Assembly (NCBI RefSeq): GCF_001975985.1
Contig: NZ_MTQF01000012.1
Span: 124,001-188,000, forward strand
Direction: 5' to 3'
Length of the DNA stretch: 64,000 bases
Source of the DNA: [Flexibacter] sp. ATCC 35103
GTDB taxonomy: Bacteria > Bacteroidota > Bacteroidia > Flavobacteriales > Flavobacteriaceae
Part shown: piece after piece, positions 51,426-60,274 of the stretch
Numbering within the stretch: the stretch's first letter is position 1
Layout: each line of letters opens with the position of its first letter
Notes under the pieces: model-generated
The model's input: only the letters and a program-made list of their open reading frames with translations
What the model was told of the DNA's origin: nothing
Database searches by the model: none
Position numbers and translations under genes: made by a program

Positions 51426-52208
51426 ATGAATATTGAAACTATAAACAATAGCATTCAACCTCAAAAAGACCAACTTTTAAACCATTCTTTATACAATAAA
51501 ATCCAAAGTATCGACGACTTGCATAGTTTCCTAGAAAGTCATGTTTTTGCGGTTTGGGATTTTATGTCTTTATTAAAAGCTTTACAAGCAAAACTTACCT
51601 GTACAACAACACCTTGGTTTGCTACAAAAAATCCGGAAACAAGATATTTAATCAATGAAATTGTTCTGGCCGAAGAAACTGATTTAACAATTGACGGAAG
51701 AAGACAAAGTCATTATGAAATGTATCTGGAAGCAATGGAAGATTGTGGTGCTGATACAAACGGAATCAATACCTTTTTATATGAAGTACATTCGCTGCAC
51801 AACATTTTTGTTGCGATAAAACAAAGTTCATTACATCCGGATATAAAGGCGTTTTTAGATTTTACTTTTAGAGTTATCGAAGAAGGAAAACCGCATCAAA
51901 TTGCTGCTGCATTTACTTTTGGGAGAGAAGATCTAATCCCGAGTATGTTTACGGCGATCCTGAAAAACTTTCAAAAAAATCTTCCCGATACAAATTTGAG
52001 TAAACTTCTGTATTATTTTGAAAGACATATAGAATTAGATGCAGATGAACATGGACCAATGGCGATGCAAATGATTACTGATTTATGTGAAGATGATGAC
52101 CAAAAATGGAAAGAGGTTGAAGAAATTTCTATCCTGGCTTTAGAAAAACGAATTGGACTCTGGAATGCCATCGAAGAACAAATTCTCATGAAAACAGAAA
52201 TGGTGTAA
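51426..52208 (+). CDS. DUF3050 family protein (heme-oxygenase-like fold)
   Basis: 260 residues, all-helical and cytosolic. Conserved-looking motifs are HVFAVWDFMSLLKALQ, LINEIVLAEETDLTIDGRRQSHYEMYLEAMEDCG and ERHIELDADEHGPMAMQMI. The spaced Glu and His residues (EIVLAEETD, H-x3-E-x-D-x-DEH) resemble the di-iron-type ligands of heme-oxygenase-like enzymes. I recognise the start (HSLYNKIQSIDDLHSFLESHVF) as DUF3050. The reaction is unknown; a metal-dependent oxidation is plausible. Confidence 0.88.
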   Translation: MNIETINNSIQPQKDQLLNHSLYNKIQSIDDLHSFLESHVFAVWDFMSLLKALQAKLTCTTTPWFATKNPETRYLINEIVLAEETDLTIDGRRQSHYEMYLEAMEDCGADTNGINTFLYEVHSLHNIFVAIKQSSLHPDIKAFLDFTFRVIEEGKPHQIAAAFTFGREDLIPSMFTAILKNFQKNLPDTNLSKLLYYFERHIELDADEHGPMAMQMITDLCEDDDQKWKEVEEISILALEKRIGLWNAIEEQILMKTEMV

Positions 52209-52274
52209 AACCAAAACAAGTTATATAACGTAACTATTTGTTTAAAATGACCTGAAACTTAATTTATCTAAATT

Positions 52275-53030
52275 ATGAAACCCCATTTCAAACAAATAGT
52301 TATTGTTATCCTTTCTATCTTTCTTTTAAGCTGCAGTTCTGACGAAACAAAGTCAGAAACCGCCATAATACCTCCCACAACACAAGTACCAAATGATCCT
52401 TTGCCTTTACCTGCCACAGTAAATTATTTGGCATTAGGAGACAGCTATACTATAGGCGAAAGTGTTTGTGAAACCTGCCGTTATCCGGAACAGTTAAAAT
52501 CTAGCCTAAAAGCCATATATCCGCAAAGTAACTTTTCTTTAAAAATAATTGCTAAAACAGGCTGGACAACAACTAACTTAATTTCAGCAATAAACAACCA
52601 AAACCCGGATTCTAATTATGATTTAGTGACGCTCTTAATTGGTGTTAACAATCAATATCAGGGCAGGGATTTTTCTATTTATGAAAAAGAATTTCCGGCA
52701 TTGGTCACAAAAGCAATTATGCTTGCCAAGGGAGACAAACGAAATGTTCTTATTATTTCGATTCCTGATTATGCTTATACCACATTTGGAACAACACAAA
52801 TGCAAGGTCAGGGCATGAGAATTTCTAATGAAATAAATGAGTATAACTCTTTTGCAGAGCATTATTGCACAACAAATGGAGTTCCTTTTGTTTCAATTAC
52901 TGACATTACCAGAAAAGGTCTTGAAAAACCAAACTTAGTCGCTGCAGATGGTTTACATCCTTCGGCGGCCGCTTATACTTTATTTATTGAACGTATTTTG
53001 CCTAAAGTGAAAATGATTTTACAGGATTAA
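52275..53030 (+). CDS. SGNH/GDSL-family lipoprotein hydrolase
   Basis: 251 residues. Lipoprotein signal ending IFLLSC, with lipid-attached Cys20, then a Ser/Thr/Pro-rich linker. The hydrolase domain has block I YLALGDSYTIGE with the nucleophile Ser, the GVNNQ segment of block III, and block V DGLHPSAAAY with Asp and His. It would be a lipid-anchored esterase or deacylase in the periplasm or on the cell surface. Single gene, convergent with the operon beginning at 53051. Confidence 0.93.
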   Translation: MKPHFKQIVIVILSIFLLSCSSDETKSETAIIPPTTQVPNDPLPLPATVNYLALGDSYTIGESVCETCRYPEQLKSSLKAIYPQSNFSLKIIAKTGWTTTNLISAINNQNPDSNYDLVTLLIGVNNQYQGRDFSIYEKEFPALVTKAIMLAKGDKRNVLIISIPDYAYTTFGTTQMQGQGMRISNEINEYNSFAEHYCTTNGVPFVSITDITRKGLEKPNLVAADGLHPSAAAYTLFIERILPKVKMILQD

Positions 53031-53050
53031 GACCAATAAAGACTTGCCTT

Positions 53051-54088
53051 TTAAGCAATTTTAGTTAAGCCTTTATTAGATTTCCAAATGAATCCGTCGA
53101 GTAAATAATGAGTAAATTGAGGAACACTTAATAAAGGCACTACTAAAAATTGCCAGGAAGAGAAATCAAATATTCTCAATGAAATATTTTCGTTCCAAAC
53201 TAAAATTTCCCATAAAAACTCTTCTGTAAAAGCAATTACCAATAAAATCAATACATATATAAAGATTACATTATACTTTTTTAAGTCTTTAAAAACTCCC
53301 GGAATTTTGTTTGGCTTATTCTCGATTTCCCTAAAATAAACCAAAGCCATATACGGAATTCCGTGGGATACTACATTTAGCAAAGTGAAAATGAGATCAT
53401 TATTAAAATAGACAATTCCAAAATACCATGAAAGTGCGGTTCCCAGAATAATCGCATTTTTAGGAATATTAAAAAACTTATTTCTGATACTTTTATAAAC
53501 AGTATAGATTACATAAATCAACAGGATAATCACGTAGATCCAAAATAGTATTTTCAGTAAAAATGCATTCTGAAAGCGAAAAAATTCATTTTCGACAAAC
53601 CAGTTGAATTTTCTTTGAGAAGAAAAAAACCAATATAACATTGGGTAAACTGTTGCAGCATAAATAGCAAGATTATCTACCACAACTAAAAGTCTTGTTT
53701 TCTCTTCGTTTCTGGCGTACAATCGCATAAAACCATATTGCTGCCTGATAAAATGAAAAACAGCAACATAGGCAAGAAAGGACCAGAAAACCAAACTGCC
53801 AAAAGAGAAAAGAATAATCCCGATTGCAAAACAAATTGCGGGCAATAATAGCAATCTCTTTTTATTTTTTCTAAATTCATCTGCCACAAAATAGGTTTTG
53901 AACAAGGTTGCATAAACATGTGCAACATCAATAAAAACGATTAGAAAAAGCCAGGTATAGAATGAATATTTATTTTCAATTTCAGTAATATAATCCTGAA
54001 ACAAAAATATAATCATCAATACAAAGAATGATGGACCAATTATGAATACAAAATCTGTTTTGGCTTTATGAATCCAGGGTTGTTTCAT
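53051..54088 (-). CDS. Multipass membrane protein with conserved-looking histidines
   Basis: 345 residues, about eight membrane helices. Histidines lie at helix ends: VAHVYATLFKTY, VFHFIRQQYGFMRLYARN, VVSHGIPYMALVYFREIE and PQFTHYLLDGFIWK. Their placement is that of metal-ligand histidines in membrane oxygenases or desaturase-like enzymes, but no family is assigned. It is the last gene of the speD operon, overlapping the FAD gene by 23 bp, so it probably acts in the same pathway. Confidence 0.75.
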   Translation of the reverse strand: MKQPWIHKAKTDFVFIIGPSFFVLMIIFLFQDYITEIENKYSFYTWLFLIVFIDVAHVYATLFKTYFVADEFRKNKKRLLLLPAICFAIGIILFSFGSLVFWSFLAYVAVFHFIRQQYGFMRLYARNEEKTRLLVVVDNLAIYAATVYPMLYWFFSSQRKFNWFVENEFFRFQNAFLLKILFWIYVIILLIYVIYTVYKSIRNKFFNIPKNAIILGTALSWYFGIVYFNNDLIFTLLNVVSHGIPYMALVYFREIENKPNKIPGVFKDLKKYNVIFIYVLILLVIAFTEEFLWEILVWNENISLRIFDFSSWQFLVVPLLSVPQFTHYLLDGFIWKSNKGLTKIA

Positions 54089-55694
54089 CTAAAATTTTGT
54101 TTACTATATTGATTCCGTGATGAAAAGCTTCTTCAAAAATGGATATTCCTGATAAATCAGTATGTGCAAAATAGATCTTATTCTCAATACTTTTTGAAGC
54201 GTCCCTTTTTGCTTCTCCAAAAATAAATCCGGGCGCAGGACTCACCATTCCGTGTCCTAATAAAAAAACCTCCATTTCTTCTGTACAATCTTCAATATCA
54301 GGATGCGCAATTTTCAAATCATCAAAAACAAATTGTTTCCAATATTCTTGATTTTTTTTATACAATTCTTTTCGTGATTTTCTTAAATCTGACGAAGAGA
54401 AACTATGATAATAGGTTATTACTTTTTTTGTCTGGACCTGATTTAAAGATTGGTGCTGATCATAAACATAACCCAAACCTTTTGCCTCATGAATAACATT
54501 ATCCCAGGAAAGCGGGAAACTAAAATTATCTGCTAAATCAGTCACGGTTAAGCTCGCCAAAAGCCACGGCGTATAATGAAACTCTTTTGTAAATTCTTTG
54601 CGATCTTTTATTAAATACTGATTTACAAACTGAGGAGTCGCCATAATTACTGTGTTGGCAATAATTTCTACCGAAATCTTTCTGATATCATCAAATGCTT
54701 TAACAACGACCTTATTGTTTTCGATTTTTACCTCATAAACCAAATGATTTTTCAAGGTTTTCTGGTTCGTATATTTTTTTAGATGAGAGGCTAGTCTGGC
54801 GTTTCCTTCCGGCCAGGTCAAAACACTGTCTTTTTTATCTAAAGAAGCGTCTTGTTTTCGTCCGGCAAAATAATGAATTCCAGCCCAGGCAGAAACATAC
54901 TCTATTCCAAGTCCGAAATCGTCTTTACAGCAATAATCTATATAATTAAATAATGGTTTGGCTTTGAAATTGTTGGTTTCAAACCATTCTTTCATTGTCA
55001 TTTTATCTAAACTTCTGGTCGCAACATCTTCTGACGAAAGCTGCAGCGGAATATCAAATAAATACTTTCCGTCATTTCCTTTTCCTTCGCGAAATGCATC
55101 CATTAATTTAAAAAAGTGCTGAAAATCGAGATCCTGGCTTACTGAATTTCCTTCTTTTGGAACCACACCTTCTTGCCAGTTGTTTTTATAAAATAAGCGT
55201 TCATCTGGTGCAAAAGATAATTGCAATTCATCAAATACAGGAAATCCTTTTGTATCATATCCTAGAATGATTTTCTCTTCTTCAAGAAATTGTAATAATT
55301 CTTTATCTTTAAAATTAGGCAAAGGCAAATAATGGGCTCCAAGCGGATATTTAGAATATTTATTTTCTCCATTTGATGAGTTCCCGCCTAAATGTCCTTC
55401 TAATTCAATTAAAAGAAAATCAGAAATTCCTTTTTTATTAAATTGTCTCGCAGCACTTAAGCCCGAAATTCCGCCACCTACAATCAGGTACGGAATATGA
55501 ATTTGAGATGTTGGTTTTGGAAAATCTTTTATCCATAACCGATGTCCCAAAAGATGATTGGTTCCGGACAAACGAAGTAACAGGTGCATAATTTTATCTG
55601 AACAAAATTGCAGAAACGGAATCAGCAATAAAGAAGCTCCAATTCCTTTTACAAAACTGCGTCTTGATTTACTGTAATTTTCCCCATTCTTCAT
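54066..55694 (-). CDS. FAD-dependent amine-oxidase-like protein with Tat signal
   Basis: 542 residues. A twin-arginine signal, SRRSFVKGIGASLLLIPFLQFC, lies at the N-terminus and ends in a cysteine. The FAD fold begins PYLIVGGGISGLSAARQFNKKG and LLIELEGHLGGNSSNG. It resembles flavin-containing amine oxidases (polyamine/monoamine type) or phytoene-desaturase-like enzymes. An internal substrate region and a C-terminal FAD contact around IYFAHTDLSGISIFEEAFHHG complete it. Export with bound FAD is expected, placing it in the periplasm. I chose ATG 55694 over an adjacent TTG. It overlaps the spermidine synthase-like gene by 26 bp. A polyamine or aminopropyl substrate is inferred. Confidence 0.87.
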   Translation of the reverse strand: MKNGENYSKSRRSFVKGIGASLLLIPFLQFCSDKIMHLLLRLSGTNHLLGHRLWIKDFPKPTSQIHIPYLIVGGGISGLSAARQFNKKGISDFLLIELEGHLGGNSSNGENKYSKYPLGAHYLPLPNFKDKELLQFLEEEKIILGYDTKGFPVFDELQLSFAPDERLFYKNNWQEGVVPKEGNSVSQDLDFQHFFKLMDAFREGKGNDGKYLFDIPLQLSSEDVATRSLDKMTMKEWFETNNFKAKPLFNYIDYCCKDDFGLGIEYVSAWAGIHYFAGRKQDASLDKKDSVLTWPEGNARLASHLKKYTNQKTLKNHLVYEVKIENNKVVVKAFDDIRKISVEIIANTVIMATPQFVNQYLIKDRKEFTKEFHYTPWLLASLTVTDLADNFSFPLSWDNVIHEAKGLGYVYDQHQSLNQVQTKKVITYYHSFSSSDLRKSRKELYKKNQEYWKQFVFDDLKIAHPDIEDCTEEMEVFLLGHGMVSPAPGFIFGEAKRDASKSIENKIYFAHTDLSGISIFEEAFHHGINIVNKILDETTLDS

Positions 55695-57189
55695 CAAAAT
55701 AGCGTACTAAAATTTGGTTGTCTAATCGATTGATCTCAATTTCATTTGAAATCATATCATTGGTGAAATAATTAAATCTGTCAAACTGATAATTGTAGAA
55801 TTTTAATCCGTCAGCTTTTCTGTTTACCGTATTAAATGTAGTTCCAAAACCATTGATGGCGATGGTATAACCCCATTCTCCAAACGAAGGAACGTACGCA
55901 TGATAGGCATCGGCCTGAGGAAAAACCTGCATGACTGTTTTATTAATACACCAAAATGATTTTGGGGCAAAATAAGGCGACGTTGTCTGGATAACAACTG
56001 CGGCATCTGGTTGTAGAATCGTTTTTATGGTTTGATAAAAATTCAGTGAATACAACTTTCCTAAACTATAATTTGATGGATCCGGAAAATCGATAATCGC
56101 GACGTCAAACTTTTCTTTGCAGCTTTTTGCCCAAATGTAGGCATCGGTATTTATAACGGTAACTTTAGGGTTGTTTAGCGATCCTTTATTAAAATCTGTT
56201 AGTACTTTATTGGTTTTAAACAATTTTGTCATTCCCTGATCCAGATCGACTAACGTAACTTTCTGAACGTCTTTGTATTTTAAAATTTCACGTACGGCCA
56301 AACCATCTCCTCCGCCCAAAACCAAAACATGTTTTACATTTTTAGCGATCGACATTACAGGATGCACCAAAGCTTCGTGATAACGATATTCATCTGCAGA
56401 ACTAAATTGCAGGTTATTGTTTAAATACAGTCTGTAATCACTCTTATTATGCGTTAAAACAATTCTTTGATAAGGAGTTGAATTGGTATAAATGATGTTT
56501 TCGCCGTAAAGTTTTCCTTCTGAATATGCTAAAATAGTATCTGAAAATATAAAGACGCTTAACAAGATGACAAACGAAAAAATGGCTTTTGCTTTTAAAA
56601 AGTAGCTGTTTTTTAATTCTCGTTTTAAAAGGAAACACAACGCAATGGCAATGCTCACGTTTATCATACCAAAGAATAATGAAGTACCCATTATTCCTAA
56701 TTTTGGAACCAGAATTAAAGGAAAAAGTATCGACGCTAATAAAGCACCAATATAATCGAAGGTAAATACATTTGAAACCAAATCCCTGAACTCGACTTTA
56801 TCTTTCAGGATATTCATTAATAGCGGGATTTCTAGTCCAACGAGAAATCCGGTTATAAAAACCAGCAAATACAAGATGAACTGAAAGTACTCGACACTTT
56901 CGAACAATAAAAATAAAATGACAGAACTCAAACCACCAATTAATCCCACTAATATCTCGATTTCTACAAAAGTATTCAGGAGGTTTTTATGGAAAAACTT
57001 GGAGAAAAAAGAGCCAATACCCATTGAAAACAGGTAAACACCAATAATAAACGAAAATTGTTTGACTGAATCTCCTAATAAATAGCTGGCTAAAGTACCT
57101 GCAACAAGTTCATAAACAAGTCCGCAGGTTGCAATAATAAATACAGCAAACAGTAGTAAAAATTCAAATCTAAGAAATTTTTTACCCAT
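55669..57189 (-). CDS. Membrane-anchored polyamine aminopropyltransferase (SpeE-like)
   Basis: 506 residues. The N-terminal half is a bundle of about seven membrane helices (to about 215). The C-terminal half is a spermidine synthase fold: VLVLGGGDGLAVREIL binds the SAM-type donor, VDLDQGMTKLFKTNKVLTDFN follows, and DFPDPSNYSLGKLYSLNFY matches the aminopropyltransferase loop. Such integral-membrane SpeE proteins accompany SpeD in some envelope polyamine clusters. ATG 57189 overlaps the DUF350 stop (8 bp), indicating translational coupling. Transfer of an aminopropyl group near the membrane is inferred. Confidence 0.9.
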   Translation of the reverse strand: MGKKFLRFEFLLLFAVFIIATCGLVYELVAGTLASYLLGDSVKQFSFIIGVYLFSMGIGSFFSKFFHKNLLNTFVEIEILVGLIGGLSSVILFLLFESVEYFQFILYLLVFITGFLVGLEIPLLMNILKDKVEFRDLVSNVFTFDYIGALLASILFPLILVPKLGIMGTSLFFGMINVSIAIALCFLLKRELKNSYFLKAKAIFSFVILLSVFIFSDTILAYSEGKLYGENIIYTNSTPYQRIVLTHNKSDYRLYLNNNLQFSSADEYRYHEALVHPVMSIAKNVKHVLVLGGGDGLAVREILKYKDVQKVTLVDLDQGMTKLFKTNKVLTDFNKGSLNNPKVTVINTDAYIWAKSCKEKFDVAIIDFPDPSNYSLGKLYSLNFYQTIKTILQPDAAVVIQTTSPYFAPKSFWCINKTVMQVFPQADAYHAYVPSFGEWGYTIAINGFGTTFNTVNRKADGLKFYNYQFDRFNYFTNDMISNEIEINRLDNQILVRYFDEEWGKLQ

Positions 57190-57397
57190 GAATTGCGGCA
57201 CTAATAATCATTGAGATCCCAATGATAAATGCTGCTAAAACAATAGCAACAGCAATATTATTTTTCTCGACAACTTCTTTCCAGGTATTTTCCGGAGTCA
57301 TTTTTTCGATAATGAAATAAGCTACTAACAGGATAACAAACCCTAAAAGAGAATAAATGATCGAATTTACGATGGGCTGATAATGTATTAAATCCAT
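57182..57397 (-). CDS. DUF350 family small membrane protein
   Basis: 71 residues with two hydrophobic helices (about 10-29 and 46-68) around MTPENTWKEVVEKNNIAVAIVLAAFIIG, the DUF350 signature. This family is usually two such repeats; here there is one. DUF350 genes cluster with speD, SpeE-like and DUF4178 genes, as here. The last bases of this gene overlap the start of the SpeE-like gene. No biochemical role is established to my knowledge; a channel-like or assembly role in the membrane is possible. Confidence 0.88.
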   Translation of the reverse strand: MDLIHYQPIVNSIIYSLLGFVILLVAYFIIEKMTPENTWKEVVEKNNIAVAIVLAAFIIGISMIISAAIHG

Positions 57398-57408
57398 ACT
57401 TTATAAAT

Positions 57409-57588
57409 TTATTTATGATAAAAATGATTCACTGAACTTCGACTTCCCGAAGTACTATATTTTTCTGTGGTTTCGCAATCGCAAATTCTGTTTCCGGAAT
57501 AAGCAAAATACAAATAGGATGCAAAGCAAAATAGTCCTATTGCTAGTGCGGCCAGATTATTCTTTAAAAAATCTAAAATACTTTTCAT
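57409..57588 (-). CDS. 59-residue single-helix protein with CDC motif
   Basis: A short gene in the 196-bp space between the DUF4178 and DUF350 genes, running ATG 57588 to TAA 57409, 5 bp after the DUF4178 stop and 11 bp before the DUF350 start. It encodes an N-terminal membrane helix (LKNNLAALAIGLFCFASYLYFAY), a Gly-Asn turn and a Cys-Asp-Cys pair, then a Ser/Thr/Arg-rich polar tail ending NHFYHK. The fit within a gapless operon strongly supports it as real. The CDC pair may bind a metal or form a disulfide; family unknown. Confidence 0.75.
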   Translation of the reverse strand: MKSILDFLKNNLAALAIGLFCFASYLYFAYSGNRICDCETTEKYSTSGSRSSVNHFYHK

Positions 57589-57593
57589 AATTG

Positions 57594-58823
57594 CTATTCG
57601 CTGTATGGGGAGTAATCACTATTTGCCCATCTGGTTTTTTCAAAATTAATTTTAAAATATCGTATCACAACATATACAACGATCATAAATATAGCAATAA
57701 TCCATACGTTTCGATTCGAAGGTTCGTTCCAGATTACTTTAATCTTCATTGCAGTATTTTTTGTGTCTTCGGGTGCTTTTAGCGGTTTTATCAAAAGATG
57801 GTATTTTCCTTCTTTGACACCGCAAATATTAAATTTTTCAGACCAGTTTCCTTCCGTCCAGCTTTCGCCATCTTCATAGCCGTGATAATATTCAATATCT
57901 TTATTAGCATGAATTTCGTCATTACTTGTTTCATTTACCAGGGCAACATCTACATTCGCCCATGAATTGTCAACATCTGTAGAAACATGAATTGTCATTG
58001 GGGCTGAACCTCCTTTTAAAACAAAGGATTCACCAGTAAATTCCCTATCGTTAAAATCACTAAAAGCAATCGCTTTATTAAACACAACCTGTTCTGCCTG
58101 ATCTTTATAAATATACCAGTTTGTCGAAATAATCATTAAAAGAAAAATGCAGAAAATAATGGCCGTATTATTTACATCAAAATAATAAGGCTGCGCAATA
58201 TTTACTCCAGTTTGATACGGCAAATGAGCCTTTTGGAATGCTTTTTTAATCTTTGATTTGCTAATATATTCTCCTAAAAAAGCTGTTTCGACACCGTTCA
58301 TTTTTTCGATAGAAATCATCAAAGGGGGCTGAATATACTCAGTTAGATGAACTTTTTTTGAGGGCAACTCAAAATCAAAATACCCTTGTGCGTTATCTAT
58401 TTCTGTATCAGAATATTCATAAAGATAAAATGAACTACTGTTATATGTTATAGATTTGGGATGTGTTCTTACATCAAACTTTTCTTCCATTTCGGTTAAA
58501 AATATCCAATGTCCGTCTGATTCAGAAAGGTAGACAAAATCACCGGCATCATTCTTCAGGATATATTCTGCCCAATGATAACCTCCTTTCACTTTTTTGG
58601 TAATAGCACCAGTAACCAGATATTCTATTCCTTCAAAAATGCCTTTATCCCCAATTTTAAGAGTAAAATCGTTTACGACTTCCGGCTTAAATTTAGATCT
58701 TAAACGAAGTCCTTCGCTATCTTCTATATATAAACTATGGCAGTTTGGACAAACAAAACTCTTGACTTCAAAACCAACTTCTAATTCGGTAACAGTATCA
58801 CAATTGTAACAAGGAACTTTCAT
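57594..58823 (-). CDS. Zinc-ribbon DUF4178 membrane protein
   Basis: 409 residues. The N-terminus is a zinc ribbon (CYNCDTVTELEVGFEVKSFVCPNCHSLY: CxxC at 5-8 and 25-28). A DUF4178 domain follows (LKIGDKGIFEGIEYLVTGAI; YHWAEYILKNDAGDFVYLSESDGHW). Two membrane helices (about 218-238 and 375-390) flank an extracytoplasmic beta-rich domain with GGSAPMTIHVSTDVDNSWANVDVALV. It is the second gene of the operon, 3 bp after speD. DUF4178 proteins cluster with SpeD/SpeE/DUF350 genes across bacteria. It may present or process a modified substrate at the membrane; that is inference. Confidence 0.85.
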   Translation of the reverse strand: MKVPCYNCDTVTELEVGFEVKSFVCPNCHSLYIEDSEGLRLRSKFKPEVVNDFTLKIGDKGIFEGIEYLVTGAITKKVKGGYHWAEYILKNDAGDFVYLSESDGHWIFLTEMEEKFDVRTHPKSITYNSSSFYLYEYSDTEIDNAQGYFDFELPSKKVHLTEYIQPPLMISIEKMNGVETAFLGEYISKSKIKKAFQKAHLPYQTGVNIAQPYYFDVNNTAIIFCIFLLMIISTNWYIYKDQAEQVVFNKAIAFSDFNDREFTGESFVLKGGSAPMTIHVSTDVDNSWANVDVALVNETSNDEIHANKDIEYYHGYEDGESWTEGNWSEKFNICGVKEGKYHLLIKPLKAPEDTKNTAMKIKVIWNEPSNRNVWIIAIFMIVVYVVIRYFKINFEKTRWANSDYSPYSE

Positions 58824-58826
58824 ATA

Positions 58827-59189
58827 CTAACGGTTAATTTCAAAATCTTTTATAATTGTTCCTTCAAAATAAGCAATATAATGGGCCATAACATCTCTAA
58901 CTTTTTGCGAATTATCTTGTTGATAATTGCACAAATAAACATCAAGAGTAAGTTGATTATATTCTGGCCAGGTATGTATACAAATATGGGATTCTTTCAG
59001 GCAAAACGAAATTGTAAAGCTGTTATTATCAAAATCATGCACAATAACACCCACTTTTTCAAGATTATATGTTTCTAAAATCGAATTTGTAACAGCCACA
59101 AAACCCTGACTATTAGTTAGTTTTTGAGTTTCATCGACATGTAAAGTAACCAGTTTATGTAAGCCTGGAGAATAAGGGAGTAAATCCAT
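58827..59189 (-). CDS. speD: S-adenosylmethionine decarboxylase proenzyme
   Basis: 120 residues. The self-processing site is in KESHICIHTWPE, predicted Ser67 becoming the pyruvoyl group, with His68 and Cys87 as the other conserved catalytic residues. The class is the small bacterial/archaeal-type AdoMetDC. It supplies decarboxylated SAM, the aminopropyl donor for spermidine synthases. It heads the seven-gene minus-strand operon that ends at 53051, upstream of the membrane-anchored SpeE-like gene. A TATATTTG element on the minus strand (59217-59210) is a possible -7 box, though no good -33 TTG fits. Confidence 0.95.
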   Translation of the reverse strand: MDLLPYSPGLHKLVTLHVDETQKLTNSQGFVAVTNSILETYNLEKVGVIVHDFDNNSFTISFCLKESHICIHTWPEYNQLTLDVYLCNYQQDNSQKVRDVMAHYIAYFEGTIIKDFEINR

Positions 59190-59380
59190 TCAGATATTTA
59201 TATACGGGTCAAATATATAATATTTTTTAGATAATTTTAACAAGAGTGTTTTTCTTTGGTTATAGATTTTCGAAAGAAAAATATCTGCAAAAAACGTAAA
59301 ATAGTAATCCGGAAAAATATCCTTAATTTTGTAAAAAGTAGATTCTTCAAGATTCAATTGCGAAAAAAACGACTACAGTC

Positions 59381-60205
59381 ATGCAGGTTTCACCTCAAAA
59401 AGAATTAGCCCCTTATATAAAACATTATCTTTTTTTAGATAATGCTACAACTGCTATTCAAAAACTTCGGTTGTTTTCTGATGGTAATACTGGTGTTGTT
59501 TTTTCTTTGAAAAGTAAACTTATTTCCGGTCTAAATAAGTATGAAGCAAAGGAGTATTTGCCTGCTTCTTTTTTATATGGACAGCTAAATGGTTTTAAAG
59601 ATATCTATTCTGATAATGAAATTACTTTGATAATTGTTGTTTTTCAACCCAATGGAATACATCAATTATTAGGCATTCCTGCCAATGAATTTCAGGATGC
59701 TATTATTCCGGTTGAAGATGTATTTGGTCAAAAAATTGCTGTTCTTCAGGAAAAATTGTCGGAACAAAATAATCAATCAAGAGTGACGCTATTAAATCAG
59801 TTTTTCAGGAATCAAATTATAACTAAACCAGTTTCAAATCAGTTTATCATCAACAATTCTTTAGATTTTATTATTGCTAATAAAGGAGATTTCTCTATTA
59901 AGCAATTAGTAAATTACACCGGTTATACAGAAAGACATCTGGAAAGAAAATTCAAGGAATGCATTGGATTAAACCCAAAGAAATTTGGTAACATTATAAG
60001 ACTGCATCACTTTCTAAAACTACTAAAAGATAAATCTGAAGACATCAACCTAACAACAATTTGTTACGATGCGGGATTTTCTGATCAGTCTCATTTGATA
60101 AAAGAGTTTAGAAAACATACCGGAATCACTCCAAAAGAATATTTGTTTAGTGCTGGAAAACTAACCAATAACCTCATCAAAACTTCTCCTGTCACTATAA
60201 TCTAA
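59381..60205 (+). CDS. AraC-family transcription regulator
   Basis: 274 residues. The N-terminal sensor resembles the DUF6597-type AraC partner (MQVSPQKELAPYIKHYLFLDN, then FSDGNTGVVFSLKSKL). The C-terminal DNA-binding domain has FSIKQLVNYTGYTERHLERKFKECIGLNPKKFGNIIRLHHFL and INLTTICYDAGFSDQSHLIKEFRKHTGITPKEY. It is divergent from the speD operon (192 bp between starts) and 70 bp upstream of the amidase gene, so it may regulate either. Confidence 0.9.
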   Translation: MQVSPQKELAPYIKHYLFLDNATTAIQKLRLFSDGNTGVVFSLKSKLISGLNKYEAKEYLPASFLYGQLNGFKDIYSDNEITLIIVVFQPNGIHQLLGIPANEFQDAIIPVEDVFGQKIAVLQEKLSEQNNQSRVTLLNQFFRNQIITKPVSNQFIINNSLDFIIANKGDFSIKQLVNYTGYTERHLERKFKECIGLNPKKFGNIIRLHHFLKLLKDKSEDINLTTICYDAGFSDQSHLIKEFRKHTGITPKEYLFSAGKLTNNLIKTSPVTII

Positions 60206-60274
60206 AATGTCGGTTTTATACAATTTATAGAATTTCACGAACGCTACTTTTGACTCAAATTAATAGTGTTTAAT

